From: Roridomyces roridus
Lineage: Eukaryota > Basidiomycota > Agaricomycetes > Agaricales > Mycenaceae
Length of the DNA: 64,000 bases
Assembly: GCA_029378245.1 (NCBI GenBank)
Contig: JARKIF010000002.1
Span: 3,100,001 to 3,164,000, forward strand
Reading direction: 5' to 3'
Shown: positions 43,319-55,013 of the stretch, piece after piece
Position numbering within the stretch: position 1 is the stretch's first letter
Layout of the letters: every line of letters starts with the position of its first letter
Notes under the pieces: model-generated
What the model was told of the DNA's origin: nothing
Database searches by the model: none
Seen by the model: only the letters and a program-made list of their open reading frames with translations
Position numbers and translations under genes: made by a program

Positions 43319-44950
43319 ATGCTACGCCCTCCAGAACACGGGTGGCAGGTTGTCCCGCCTCAGTGGTGGAGAATCCCTTACACTGCTGTCTCGTGGGCGT
43401 ACCAGGACGCGGCAGTGGCCCACAAAGTAGCACCTTCTACCGCGTCTCTCTTTCACATCCGCTCCGACGATCTCCATGACGAGGACATCTCTACGGAGCT
43501 CAATCCACACCTCGTGGGCTGCCAGAGTGCATTGGATGCAGTCGAGTCCTACGAGGCCAACGTCGGCTTCGATTGGCCACCACCACCCGAGATGGACGTG
43601 CAGGCTCATCCCGATCTCACTGTGGTCCGCAAGGAGGAACACGTTGCTGTTGCAAAGGAGCAGTGGGACGGTCTCGTGCGCGTTCTCACCGGTGGCTTGT
43701 CCATCGCAGACTGCCATCACGATTCCGACGACGATGACTCGCTGAGCGACGTACAGCGCAGCACCTCCAGCATTGACCTCACCGACTCTGAACGCTCCGT
43801 TTTGTCGCTTCCGATGCCTGCCACACCAACTGCCCGCCGGTCGTTTGCTAATATTCTCGTTAAACGGCCGTCTGCCAGCAGAAGCAGCAGCCACAGCTCG
43901 GAACGGTCCCCACATCGGCTCAATGCTGCGGCTTCTGCCTTTGTGCCCAGCCCTTCCAAGCCGAGACTCCAACAGTCCCCCGTTCATTCGAGGACGCCCT
44001 CGCCACCGTCGCCGACGTTCAACACCACTTTTGTCTTCCCGTCGCTCAACACGCCGGCGGTCAAGATCGCCAAGGACGAGCAGGGTTTCTACTACGAAGT
44101 CCCGGCACCAGCGCCCGTGCATTCACATTCGCGCTCGTCGTCGTCATCGAACAGTCTCTTGCCCGGGTTCTTGCATCCCCGCAGGCGCACACCCACGTCC
44201 AAGACCCGGGCAATTGTCGACCGCCTCAAGTCCGGCACGCCGGCAGAGTCCGCCGCACGAGAGCCCGTCAAGTCTCCGCCACCGCTCGAGCTTTCAACGC
44301 TCGCCAAGCGCAAACCGCGTCTTTCGCTCTCGGAGGATGGTGACGCGGAAGATGACGGCGGGTGGATTTGCATGGATGAAGGGGTGGCAGCGGCTGCAGC
44401 AGCCACTGCGGCTACACCTGACAACGCCAAGACGCGTAGGACGCGTGACTTGTTCCTTGCACTCACCAGACGGAGAGCCAACTCGTCACCCACAAGGAGT
44501 AGCGCGGTTGAAGCGATCAAGGTGGAACTGCCGTCACCCTTGCCCACGTCGGCCTCTGATGATGGAGACGGCTGGATCGAGGGCAACGCGCTACTGCTAC
44601 CCCCGGAGCCAGTGAAGATCAAAGCTCCTTCTCCCTCTCCCGTACGCAAGGTGGTTCCTCTTCCCAAGCCTACTACCGCTCCTCCGCGGCCAAGACGGAC
44701 CAAACGAGCTCCGCCACCTGTGCCCGTTCCTGTCCCGGTTCCCGTGTTTGGTCATCCGCCACCGCCGCCGTTGCCGGGCATGTGGTACTACGCGCCGCAC
44801 CCGCAGCAGTATGCCGCCACCGCGCAAGCCCAGGCGTACATGCATATGCAGCACTGTACAGCAGGTACAAGCCCAGATGCACATGCTGCACGTGCGACGC
44901 GTGTCGGTTCCCACGCACACGCCCCGCGCGAGTGTGAGCAGTACTGGTAG
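43319..44950 (+). CDS. Low-complexity protein of unknown function
   Basis: 543 aa as read from the ATG at 43319 (MLRPPEHGWQVVPP). The first 120 residues look folded (WWRIPYTAVSWAYQD, LVGCQSALDAVESYEANVG). The rest is disordered: serine-rich tracts, an acidic run (HDSDDDDSLSD), two separate GGWI/GDGWI motifs preceded by acidic residues, poly-Ala, and a Pro/Val run (PPVPVPVPVPV). Near 44850-44880 a shift to another frame would give AQMHMLH and an ending MFGTGA at 45026, which looks more protein-like than the present ending ECEQYW. I do not recognise the family; it may be a regulatory or scaffold protein. Confidence 0.6.
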   Translation: MLRPPEHGWQVVPPQWWRIPYTAVSWAYQDAAVAHKVAPSTASLFHIRSDDLHDEDISTELNPHLVGCQSALDAVESYEANVGFDWPPPPEMDVQAHPDLTVVRKEEHVAVAKEQWDGLVRVLTGGLSIADCHHDSDDDDSLSDVQRSTSSIDLTDSERSVLSLPMPATPTARRSFANILVKRPSASRSSSHSSERSPHRLNAAASAFVPSPSKPRLQQSPVHSRTPSPPSPTFNTTFVFPSLNTPAVKIAKDEQGFYYEVPAPAPVHSHSRSSSSSNSLLPGFLHPRRRTPTSKTRAIVDRLKSGTPAESAAREPVKSPPPLELSTLAKRKPRLSLSEDGDAEDDGGWICMDEGVAAAAAATAATPDNAKTRRTRDLFLALTRRRANSSPTRSSAVEAIKVELPSPLPTSASDDGDGWIEGNALLLPPEPVKIKAPSPSPVRKVVPLPKPTTAPPRPRRTKRAPPPVPVPVPVPVFGHPPPPPLPGMWYYAPHPQQYAATAQAQAYMHMQHCTAGTSPDAHAARATRVGSHAHAPRECEQYW

Positions 44951-45692
44951 CGCGGACTGGTTTTATCCCGTCCCTGCGCCACAGGTGTATTCTATGCATG
45001 CCCCGATGTTTGGCACCGGCGCTTGACAAATTCGTATGACCGCTATGACCCTCTCTCGCATCTGTCTCTCCCTCTCACTGCGTCCCCTCCATCATGCTAT
45101 CCTGTCCTAAATCAAACCGCGTCTCATTCATTCCTGGTTATTTACTCGCCCATCCACTGCATAAATACAACAAAGAAACGACATACGACATACTGGAGTG
45201 TAACAGCATCGCAAATCATTCGTCCTCAACTTGATTTTCTTGTTTTGATTGAATAGCATGGACACTCATACATCCAAACCAACGTCACCTACATACATCT
45301 CATTATTCGCCGCGCCTCGCTGGTGCTGGTTCCTTTCTTTCTTTTTTTCGTAGCTACAAATTCGTTGTTTTTTATTCAACCTGTCGAGCTGATACTTTAT
45401 GTTTAGTGTACTGTGTATGTGTGTACTCTTGGGCGTGTCCCCTCTGCTATCTATTCGTCTTTCAGTCTAGTTTGGATATCTGATTCCGTGATTTGCCATC
45501 AAACCCGCATCTTTGCTTAAGCTTCTTCCAACTTGAAAAATTCGTCCTGCTCCTAGACCATGTCTGCTTGTCGTTTGGAAGCATTATCCCGAACTGGAAA
45601 ACTCTGAACTATGATATTATTGCAATTCGTGGTGATATAATAAGCTACACTCCCTCCCTCCCTCCGCTCCCCGACACCGACACGCTCTCCTC
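44951..45692. other. Gene-free stretch
   Basis: AT-richer than its surroundings, with long pyrimidine tracts (TTTCTTTCTTTTTTTCG near 45335, CTCCCTCCCTCC near 45650). Probably the 3-prime region of the low-complexity gene and the terminator side of the small minus gene. No gene seen. Confidence 0.45.
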
Positions 45693-45962
45693 CTAAACAC
45701 GACGCCGTGGCGGCGGGCTCACATCTCTCAACAGCAACTTTCCTGAACTAGATGGGCTTATCTGATATAACTTGGCCCGCTCAAAGCTCAGGACTTTGGT
45801 CCCTGTGACCAGGCGATACTCGGTGGCGGGCGTGGTAAGTTTGAGCTCGGGGCAGGATGTACTGCGCGGAAAGGCGTGTGCTTGGGGTGAGTTTCTGTGG
45901 GGAGAATCCTGCGACTGATCAGCGAACTGAGTTTGGGAGGTCGAGAGGCGGGGACGTACCAT
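45693..45962 (-). CDS. Small protein of unknown function
   Basis: Open from ATG 45962 to 45693 (89 aa). A GTACGT donor directly after the ATG and a TCGCAG acceptor at 45909 define a 51-bp in-frame intron; splicing would give about 72 aa. The C-terminus is basic and proline-rich (SPPPRRRV). A TATA box on the same strand (TATATAAG, 46052-46059) lies about 90 bp upstream. No homology recognised. Confidence 0.5.
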   Translation of the reverse strand: MVRPRLSTSQTQFADQSQDSPHRNSPQAHAFPRSTSCPELKLTTPATEYRLVTGTKVLSFERAKLYQISPSSSGKLLLRDVSPPPRRRV

Positions 45963-46288
45963 CGAGTTTTTATGATTTTATCGGGCCAGGGAATGAAAGG
46001 ACGATTCTTAGTAGGTGGATTTCTTATCTTCCATGACGAATGTTCGAGGGCTTATATACGCACCAAGGAGGACAAAGGGTCGATGCCACTGGGCACCGCG
46101 CTTTGGTGGCTTTGAGATCGTGTGAAGGCGAACAATGTCGGTCGATGCGCGATCGGCGTGAACAATGGCGCTGAGTTCTGAATTGGGCAAGTGCACCAAA
46201 GAGGCCCATGCCACTGTCCTCTGCCGATGGGGTATAAAGGGAGGCTCTCGCTTGTCGAACTAAATTACTATCCCGCACTTTTATTATC
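45963..46288. promoter_or_regulatory. Divergent promoter with two TATA boxes
   Basis: Minus-strand TATATAAG at 46052-46059 serves the small gene. Plus-strand GGTATAAAGG at 46231-46240, about 50 bp before ATG 46289, serves E1. Two strong TATA boxes facing apart suggest regulated rather than housekeeping expression. Confidence 0.55.
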
Positions 46289-46988
46289 ATGGAAGCAGCT
46301 CGTCTTGATATCATGGACGCTCAGAGATTCGACCCATCGAAGCGGACTGTAAGCCCACTATTTTCTTCTCTTGTCCCGACGCGTTTTCTCATCCAGATTC
46401 CAGTCTAACCGTTCTGAGCTTACCGTTCGCACCGGTGGCAACGAAGAGGACGCGTCGACCGCGCCTGCCACCCCGAGATCTTGGGTCACATTCCTCGAGC
46501 CCTGCATCGAGTCCTCCTCCTCCTCCGACTCTGACGCGGGCTCCGTCTCCATCGACGAGGAAAGCTCCACCCCTCCAACCTCCCTCCAATCATCCATCAC
46601 ACTCGAGGACGCCCTCGATCCCAAATCCATCCAACAATTTGACGTCTTTGACAAGGGCGACAGCATCACGACGCGGACTATCATCCGCCCCGTCCCACGC
46701 GCGGGCTGCTTCTCGCGCCCTAGCAGCCCCGTTACCTCGCGCCCCACCTCCCCCATCAACTTTGCCGCACTCAACTGCTTTACCGGCGACGCGTTCGCAG
46801 AAGAAGTCGATTACCTGCAGGAGAAGCGCGCGCAGGAATTGGCTGGGCAGGCCTGTGCGCTCGAAGTGCGTGTGCAGAGGCAGATCGTATTCGAGGTGGA
46901 GATGCCTTATATCGTGCAGAAGACGGTCGATCCAGAGGGGTTGCGGCGTCGTAAGATGGGGAATGTCTCGAGCGTGTCTTGTCCTTGA
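46289..46988 (+). CDS. Protein of unknown function, E family (E1)
   Basis: Exons 46289-46348 and 46404-46988; 214 aa. It starts MEAARLDIMDAQRFDPSKRT. Serine-rich middle (ESSSSSDSDAGSVSIDEESS), conserved SLQSSITLEDALDP and FDVFDKGD, arginine-containing IIRPVPRAG, and a predicted helix EEVDYLQEKRAQELA before EMPYIVQKTVDPEGLRRR. No domain recognised. A broken copy (E2) lies 2.2 kb downstream, and the HExxH gene G1 converges on it. TATA-driven. Confidence 0.65.
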
Positions 46989-47106
46989 TTTGGATTGCTT
47001 TTCTCGTGTATTGCCAACATATTCTTCAACGCCTGTACTCTGGATTTATGTAATCTAACATTAACAACGATTATACTTGTGTAATAACTGGAAGAGTGCT
47101 CTGTAG

Positions 47107-49052
47107 CTATGATGCAGGGTCCGGATGTTTGATGTGAGTAACGGTGCATTTGGGTCCCAGATGTTCTCGGACCACCACAACTTTCTCAGTAGCAGGTAAA
47201 GGAATAGTACCCGAGGTAGTATGCGGATTCGGGGCGGGAGATACGGTAACCGTGGGTAAACGTGCAGGGGAATTCGGGGCCGAACGAACAACGCGAGTCT
47301 TCTGCCGCTGGACCGGCGTCCCGGGCTCGAGGTATACTGACTGGGACTGTATTTGTTCGTTTGTGAAAGTGGGTAGAGCAGAGGAACTGAATTTGGAGAC
47401 AAGCTCCGGCTGGCAGATGAACATGCTATAGGGCGAGTCCTCAGGGCAGAATTCGTCATCCTCCTCGGGTCGTTGGTTGACCAGCTGGATAGGTGACCCA
47501 AGAAGGAAGGTTGTACCACACTCTGCGGCGTTTGTACTCGGGCTGTCGTAGGTGTTGGTACTCGCAGTGTCGTCGCCCTTGTTTAGGACCAAGGACAGCC
47601 ATCCGTCTGTACAAATTGACTTGGTCAGTGTACGATGTGCAGACATTGTGACGCACCATTTCCAACCCCCAACTCGTGCACACCCCCCATCCAGACAGTC
47701 TCGACGAGGAGCCCAGCCTCAATACGCCCTTCATGCTGAGAGCTTTCGGCTACATCGAATCGTGGAATGTCAGCGCCGCTGACTTTGCTCCTCGGCGGAG
47801 AATCAATTCCCTGGAAGAGCGGACATCAGATCATCGAGCAAAGGATACCAACCTGAGAATCTCACCTCATCTGAAACAAACATGTGGCCTAGTTCATGTA
47901 CCACCGTCATCTTCAAGCTTGCGGTAGCAGCAGCTAGTGATGCGGCAGCATGCTCCTGATCCGGACCTTGCTGGCTGCTGGCGGCCGACACAGCCGCCAT
48001 GAACCAATCAACAACTTCGAACGAGATCGCGATGTATCTCCGAGAGGTGGTGGGGATTTCATGGCTGCAGTTGTCTTGACGAATATGGACTCCATAGTTC
48101 CCTATAGGTAAGGACATCCACTTGCTAGGAGCGTCGCCGGTCCCATTCCACGTGGGCAGACTTGGGAGATGTCGGACAGCAGGGAAACTGCCAGCGGAGG
48201 CTGGATCATCGCGCCAGTCGATGAGCGACGGAAGCTGGTGCGAGGCGCTCGGGGGAAGTATAAGAACCAGTGGGGGTGGCTGGCTCCTCAGACTTTGTTG
48301 GACGCGGCTAATGGCACGCAAACGGTTTTGTGGATTCCGAGGTTCCACGGACCAATCAACGAGCGGGGCAAAGATCTCAGCGCAGTCGCTGTACGTGAGG
48401 GAGGTCAGGACCGAGGTGACGAGATCCGTAATTTCACAAGGCGTTATGAGGGTTCCTGGTGATGCCTTGGGAGAGCAGATTTCGGACAGGAGGTAGATAT
48501 TGGTTTGCAGTTCAGCTGTTACATTGGAGTTTTTAACGGCTCTGCGGAAGTCTTCGCAGTCTAAGGGATCGTATTAAAACCGCTATTGGTGATTTGTGGA
48601 TAAATTTGACCTGGTCGTGTATCAAATACGAGGTCCATCTCAAAATCGTCCAGAACGTTGGCTCGCCGCGGGAGCGTGACGAAGGAGATTTCCCTAATGT
48701 GTTTACAGATCACGGCGGTCAAGTCGAGAAGTGCAAGTCTCTCTGAGACCACCCGTAGGGTCAATATCGGATCACAGACGACGGATGGAATGAACGCACT
48801 TTCGAGAACGACCAGAGAGTTTTCGGCGAGTAAAATGGCACTCTGAGTGACTACCATCCTAATGAGCCAGTGCCTCCAGAAGACGATGCATTACGGACCG
48901 TAGACGCGGTTGATAGCGTCGAGATGCCCCATAAGTGGATCTGCTACCGAAACACAATGGCAGGGGGCCTCGAAGACGATATCTTGGGCGGGTGGGACTT
49001 GAGCGGAAGTTGGACGTAGTAGTGGCCCAGGAGGCCATTTCAGGTAGTCCAT
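47107..49052 (-). CDS. HExxH putative zinc protease (G1)
   Basis: Exons 48895-49052, 48611-48858, 47866-48560, 47657-47810, 47107-47606; 584 aa. It starts MDYLKWPPGPLLRP. The core LKMTVVHELGHMF has the HExxH zinc-binding helix, followed by a domain with VAESSQHEGRIEAGLLVETVWMGGVHELG, which resembles the C-terminal region of mushroom HExxH proteins of unknown role. The third zinc ligand cannot be named, though Glu/His residues in that region are candidates. No signal peptide, so probably cytosolic. The first intron would be only 36 bp, which is unusually short. Paralogue G2 has an identically long 695-nt central exon. Confidence 0.72.
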
Positions 49053-49139
49053 TCAAAAGGCGAGAGAGAAGCAGGTGGAGAGGGGCTTGTTTGTTGCTCG
49101 CAAATACCCACGGCCAAGCCACGGCTAGGTTGTTTTGAC

Positions 49140-49729
49140 GACGCGTTTCTCATCCAGATTCCAGTCCAACTGCTCCGATTTACCGCGCCTGGCCACCCCG
49201 AGATCTTGGGTCACATTCCTACTAGAGCCCTACGTCTCCTCCTCCTCCTCCGACTCGGTCTCGGGCTCGCTCTCCATCGACGAGGAAACCTCCACACCTC
49301 CAACCTCCCTCCAATCATCCATCACCCTCGAGGACGCCCTCGACCCCCAAACCATCCAACAATTCGACGTCTTTGACAAGGGCGACACCATCACGGCGCG
49401 GACTATCATCCGCCCTGTCCCCCGCGCCCCGATCCTTCCTGGCTGCCTCTCACGTCCTGGGAGCCCGTTGGCGCCTCCTCGCGACCCACCTCACCCATCA
49501 ACTTTGCCGCACTCAACTGCTTTGGCGCCGACGCGTTCGCAGAAGAGGCGGATTACCTGCAGGAGAAGCGCGCGCAGGAATTGGCTGGGCAGGCCTGTGC
49601 GTTCGAAGTGCGTGTGCAGAGGCAGATCGTATTCGAGGTGGAGATGCCGTATATCGTGCAGAAGACGGTCGATCCAGAGGGGTTGCGGCGTCGTAAGATG
49701 GGGAATGTGTCAAGCGTCTCTTGTCCTTG
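49140..49729 (+). pseudogene. Truncated, frameshifted copy of E1 (E2)
   Basis: Matches E1 exon 2, including the intron end TTTCTCATCCAGATTCCAG before it, but exon 1 is gone: the sequence upstream belongs to the start of G1. One base is missing near 49463 (GGGAGCCCGTTGG), so the frame leaves the E1 protein after the proline-rich part. The remaining E1-like frame (AEEADYLQEKRAQELA to VSCP) is otherwise intact to 49729. A 5-prime-truncated product of segment duplication. Confidence 0.75.
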
Positions 49730-49787
49730 AATTGTATTGCTTTTCTCGTGGATCGTTGGATATTTCACTGCAAATTTGTGCTCTACT

Positions 49788-51673
49788 TTATACAATGTTT
49801 AAACTATCATCCCCGCCGGCAGGAACGTGAATAACACCGGGCCACTTGTTTCCTCTACCTCTATTCGGTCGGATGACCACCATCATCTCTGAATCGGTAG
49901 CCATACTGTAGTTAATCGGTGGTTTAGCCACTGGAACCACTGGACGAGGAACCGGAGAGCTTGGCCACGAACAAGGAATCGCGCACGAATTCCGTCGTTG
50001 AATGGCCATGGGTGCGGTGAGGAGTGTCGACTGAGATTCCACCTGGGTGCTGGTGAAAGTCGGTAGGGTCGCACAAAATTGGGACACAAGTCCGGGCCCA
50101 CAGATCCGCATGGTGTGCGGTTTGATTGACGCAGAATTAGCAGGAGGGTGTTCACTTGCTTCAGGTGCACTTTTGAGAACAAGATCAAGCCAACCGTCTA
50201 AGCGAAGCAAGTATTCAGCGATGAGTCGATGCACTGTGTAATCTGAACGCACCATTACTGAGACCCAGCTCGTGTACCCCTCCCATCCAGGCCGTCTCTA
50301 TCAAGAGCCCCACATCGACGCACTCGGCGGTGTCATAGCTTTCAGCGACGTCGTATATCTTACTGCCTGCATCCCAGGCCGACATCTCGTGCCTCCCCAG
50401 AGAGGATCTCCCCTGAAACCGTGCCAGTGATTAGATCATCCAAGAACGTAAGAGAGAGGAAATTCTCACCAGTTTGTCTAACAGAATAATGTGCGCAAGC
50501 TCGTGCACGATGGCCATTTTGAAACTGGCAGTAGCAGCGGCTAGTGATTCCAAAGCGCGCCTCTGTTCTTGCTCATCAAGACCTGCCCGGGTGCTTGCAG
50601 CATGCGCTGCAAGGTAATAATCAACAAGCTCGAACGGCAGTGCAATGTACCGCTGAGAGTCTTGGTCCCGCTGTGAGTCTAGTATCCGACGGCCATGAAT
50701 CCCATATTTTCCTATGGGTAGCGACATCCAGCTATCGGGAGGATCACCAGCGCCAGTCCACGTCGGTACGCTCGGTAGATGTTGTACGCCGGGGAAATCG
50801 ACGATGGACTCCTTATTATCGTGCCAGGTGATGAGGGAGGGAAGGGCCGCGCTCGAAGCCTGCGGAAGGATGAGAACAAATGGTGGTTCCCGGGCTTGCA
50901 AGGCTCGCTGGGTGTCCCCGATCGTCTGCCGACGAAATGCTGGCCGTAAAGGCCGAACCGACCGGTGACTCGGAGCGAGAGGCACCAGAACCTCAGCGCT
51001 GTCGCTATAGGCGAGCGCAGTGAATACTGAGTCGACTATGTCTTGAATCTGTGAATTCTTGACAAGTTTGGCGTGGGGGACCAAGTCTTCAAGGAGATAA
51101 ACGCTCGTGTGGAGTTGGGGTGGGACGGTGGCCTTTTGCACGATGCTGAGGAAGTTCTCGCGATCTGAAAAGACGAGTTGAGATGTTATTCATGTGAAAA
51201 CGACTTGAGAAAACCTGACCTGATTCCGTCGGGAAAATAAGGTGGAACTCCAAGTCGTCGAGCACATTGGGTCGCCGAGGGATAGCTATTGGGTATCTTC
51301 CCTCCCAGGACCGTGTCTTCCTCACACACTCTGTTTCCATGAACATGAATTTTTCTGTCTCCGCGGTCAGTGATCTCATGGCGACGCGGGATGAAATGAA
51401 CGCACTTTCAAGAACTATCTCTGAATCTTGGTGGCCACCGTCTGCAAGAAGGATGGATTCGACGGTAACTGCATCCTAGGTGAGCAGGTTCTTCTACAAG
51501 ACGATGGAATACGGACCGTAAACGTGCGCCACATTATCCAGACGCCCCAGAAAATCGTCGTCCGAGAGGCATTCGCAAGCAGCGTGAAAGTTGATATTCT
51601 GTTGAGGGGGAATGGTGGAAGAGGTTGGACGAAGGAGAGGTCCAGGCGGCCATCGAAGGTCCTCTGAAGTCAT
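49788..51673 (-). CDS. HExxH putative zinc protease (G2)
   Basis: Exons 51517-51673, 51220-51441, 50470-51164, 50253-50412, 49788-50197; 547 aa. It starts MTSEDLRWPPGPLLRP. The zinc helix is MAIVHELAHIILL (HELAH). Downstream, YDVAESYDTAECVDVGLLIETAWMGGVHELG parallels G1. The first intron is 75 bp here (donor GTCCGT, acceptor CTTGCAG), different from G1. The overall domain order is kept, so both could be active. Function unknown; the pairing with E copies is seen twice. Confidence 0.72.
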
Positions 51674-51816
51674 CGTGGTGAAGAAGAAGAACAGACAGGG
51701 GGCCGACTTAGTAAGCACGATATGATTCACGCAAAAAAATGAGACAGAGCAGATATTCAATTGAGCCAAGTAAGTAAACAGTAAGAGAATACGCAAGAAA
51801 GGAAGTCGATGTAGTC

Positions 51817-52674
51817 TCACGCAGGCTGGACCAAGACAATACTCGAGATCTTGCAGGTCGTCGTGCCGCCGCTGACAATCGCCACGGGAGTGGTCTTGGT
51901 CACGACCGCTGCGTTCTGGTAGTTTGACGGTCCGTTCGTGCACCAGGAGGTGGAGGTCGTGTTGGCCGTGATAACGACGTTGCTGAATGCGAATTGGCCA
52001 AAAGTCCACGCGACGTCGTAGAGCTCGATCGCCAGTATGGCTTGATTCATCTGGTGGGTTGCTGTATCATGCGTCAGATTGATGGGTGAGCAGGATGTCA
52101 AACGGACGCACGGAGGGCGAAGGAACCCGTAGCAGAGCCGCCCCCGCTGCTGGAGAGCGACGTCGACCACGTCCCACTGGAGACGCTGTTCACGGAAAAA
52201 CCAAAGTTGACCGTCTGACCATTCGGGACTAGTTTTTTTTCCCGTCAATTTTTCCGCCAATAGGATGAGGAAGGCTCACCATTGAAGCCGCTGCCCCAGG
52301 CAAGAGAGGGGTCCGAGCAGCAGTAGCCGTCACCGATCCACCATTCGCCGCTTCGGCCGTCGAGGACGGCTTGGAGGACGCCGGCATTGCCGGGCGGCTC
52401 TGGGCGCAGGTTGGCCTCTTATCCACATGGGATTCAGATGAGACGCACGGAGACCGGGCCAAAGGTAGTAAGTGGCGGCTTGAGGAAGGGGCGGAGCCAC
52501 GAATGAGCCCGAGTAGGACGTGATGTACGACCCGGCAGGCGTCGTGAAGGTCAGGAAGTACCTGGGACGTCTTTGAGTTTCGACCACATGCACAAAAGGC
52601 AACACTGACCAAGTCTGAGCGGACACATGATGAACGAGCGCGAGAAGCGCAAGACAACTGGTGAAAAGCTTCAT
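51817..52674 (-). CDS. Small secreted protein of unknown function
   Basis: Starts at 52674 with signal peptide MKLFTSCLALLALVHHVSAQ. Exon 1 ends at 52610; exon 2 starts 52561 (tryptophan at the junction, TWYFLTFTTPAGSYITSY). Further exons read VLDGRSGEWWIGDGYCCSD, a Gly/Ser stretch (SSSGGGSATGS), and a last part with LYDVAWTFGQFAFSNVV and SWCTNGPSNYQN, ending VLVQPA at 51817. Intron borders in the middle (near 52400-52440) are uncertain, with a possible intron under 40 bp. The aromatic, beta-rich composition suggests a lectin- or glucanase-like fold, but I do not recognise the family. Confidence 0.6.
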
Positions 52675-54195
52675 GATGCCGGCTGAGCAATTCGCTGAGA
52701 GCCTTTATATCCATTTTCCGTGGCAGATAAGCTGTATGATCACATTCACCAACGGACTATCCGAAGCATTGTCGGGTTGCGAGATACGCCGAGATTAGCA
52801 GCCGTCTCAAAGGTTCATTTGCTCCAGAGTCAAGGCGACGAGTCAGTAGGATGATGCTGATAGAGAACGAACGGGGGCCTAAGAGCGCTAGTTTCCGATT
52901 GGCGGACTGAAGATGCATATCCGTGGTCAGCATGGATGGCGAGCAAGCCAAAACTGTGGCAGCGATAACTGCTGCATCTACACACGGCGGATAAAAGCTT
53001 GTCATTTGGCACCTGAAAAGTCCTGTCATTTGCGTGCATACCTGGGCTGTCATCGGGTTGTCATTTGGCCAAGGCCCTCGCTCCTCCTTTGTTCTTCAAA
53101 CTAGGATGCCTGGAGGCAGCCTCGTGGCTTGACAAAGGGTTGATATTTCTTTAAATTCCATTCGGCATGACATTGATTGAGTGGGCTGCCGGATTCGGCT
53201 GTTAATACATTGTCGGACCAACGTCGGATGCACCGAACTCTGCCGACCCAATGTTTGCACTGAAGTAGTGATAACTGGACGAAAATCTGCACTGTCCGAG
53301 CTTCCGGAATACATCTGAGAATGATGTGGGCCATCGGTCAACACCTTGGACCTGTGAAAGTGCAAGAGCACAGGCGCGATCCGTGAAATTGAATTTCGGC
53401 AAATTCCGGCCAGAAATCGGCATGGAAAATCAACTGGATGCCAACCCTGCAACTACACATGTATTCTGAGCCAGAGTGAAAAGAATGGCATATGTGTGTT
53501 CAATGAGAATACGGGACCTCTGCACAACATTGCCACACCCGGACCGCAGCCTACGGATCGGTTCGGCCTGATATCAGCAATTCTTCGGGAAACACCTTAT
53601 ACAAATGTGTTTGCATTTCAGTCAACTAAAAACAATAATATTTCTGACATGAGGCAGCCCCGTGGCATCTCCGGGAGGCCAAGGCAAGGGGTTAGCCGCG
53701 AGGACAAAGGAGTAGCTGTGGCCCTCAGCCAAATGACAGACCCATGACAAACCTAATGTCAACTCGGTGACTTTCGCAGATGACAAGGCGTTATCCGCCG
53801 TGACACGAGGAGATTGGAAAGAAGAGGCAGAAAAGAAGGGCGGGCAATGTTTGGTGAACAAACTTGATCTCTCTTCAAGTTTGATCTTGTTCATGCCGCC
53901 CATCAGCGTCGGTCAACTTCCGCCATCAACCAACCCCGCCGTCGTCGCATTGCACTCGAAAACCGATTCCTGGATCTAATCTTTTTACTCCGCGGAGTAC
54001 CATGGTGTGCGCCATCGACTGGAAATGTTCCAACGCAATGGCAAGTGAGTAGCATCTCCGTTGGCCCTTGGGGCTCGGTCCCCACTCAGTCCAGGGCCGT
54101 CCGACCGTCGACAGTTCGATATTGAAAGACAATTAGACCGATAAACATAGGTAATGTACATACAAAAACCCAGAGAAAACTGTACATCCATATCT
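52675..54195. other. Long gene-free stretch
   Basis: Over 1.5 kb with only short frames of mixed composition, none with a domain, good splice signals or a matching paralogue in the window. A TATA-like site for the upstream secreted gene is plausible near 52705 (minus TATAAAGG). Otherwise nothing is recognised. Confidence 0.5.
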
Positions 54196-55013
54196 TTAGA
54201 AGGAGGAATCGACATTCATGGAATCCCAGTTGGGAATCGGCAGCCGCGGGGGAAGACGCGCGTTGCCCCGCAGGGGACGAGAGGCAGTCTCACGCTCAAG
54301 AGCATCCTCCTTATCTTGAGCCAGCTCGTCCAGTGGGTGCCTGGGAGGAGCCTCGTTCTTCTTGGGCGAATGGGTGAGGTCTCGACTCGTCATGAATGTC
54401 ATGAACCGCGAGTGCGGCGTCGAAACGTCTTCCTGTACGATTGTGAGTGTAAAGAACACCAATGCAGACGGTCTTTGACGAACCTCGTCAGGGATAGTTA
54501 CAATGGTCGATGTCCTGCCCAAGACCACTGATGGAGGACGAACTGGTGGCATGAGCTCTTGGTGCTCCGTCTTGCTCGACGCAAAGATTGCTCAGCGACT
54601 TCTCTGTGAGGCTCCTGAACTGGTACGAGTCCTCGGAATAAATCAGGCGGCGCATAGGTGGGCGGGCTCGGACTGGGCGCCTTCGCACCCCTTCTGACTC
54701 GGGCGTCCCGCGTTGCGAGCCAGGGGGAGACAAGGCGCCGGGAGCGCCAGGGATGTAGTAAGGACGCGACAATGAAATGTCACCCCTTGCGGACAGGGTG
54801 TACCCGTCGTCTTGGGAGTCGTCGATGTCGAACTCTTGGGTGGCATTGCTCTCCTGCGACTGTTTGTCGAAGACTGGTGTGTCCCTGTGCCGAACGGGAG
54901 TCTTGAATCTACTTAGGACTGACTTGCGGCGCGGTGGAGTCCTGACGGTCTGACCCGAAGAAAAACAATGAGACCCAGGTTGGATTGGAAGAGGCGCGGT
55001 TACGCACCCTCAT
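54196..55013 (-). CDS. Proline/arginine-rich protein of unknown function
   Basis: Starts at 55013 with a 6-nt first exon (ATGAGG, 55008-55013), then a 58-bp intron (GTGCGT to GGTCAG) and an exon from 54949 encoding TVRTPPRRKSVLSRFKTPV, DIDDSQDDGY and PMRRLIYSEDSYQF. The frame either ends at 54488 or passes, through a 97-bp intron with donor GTCGAG near 54585, into the frame PSALVFFTLTIVQED to 54196 (ending NVDSSF). I prefer the longer form but am not sure. Basic and disordered, it is perhaps a nuclear or phosphorylated protein. Confidence 0.5.
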
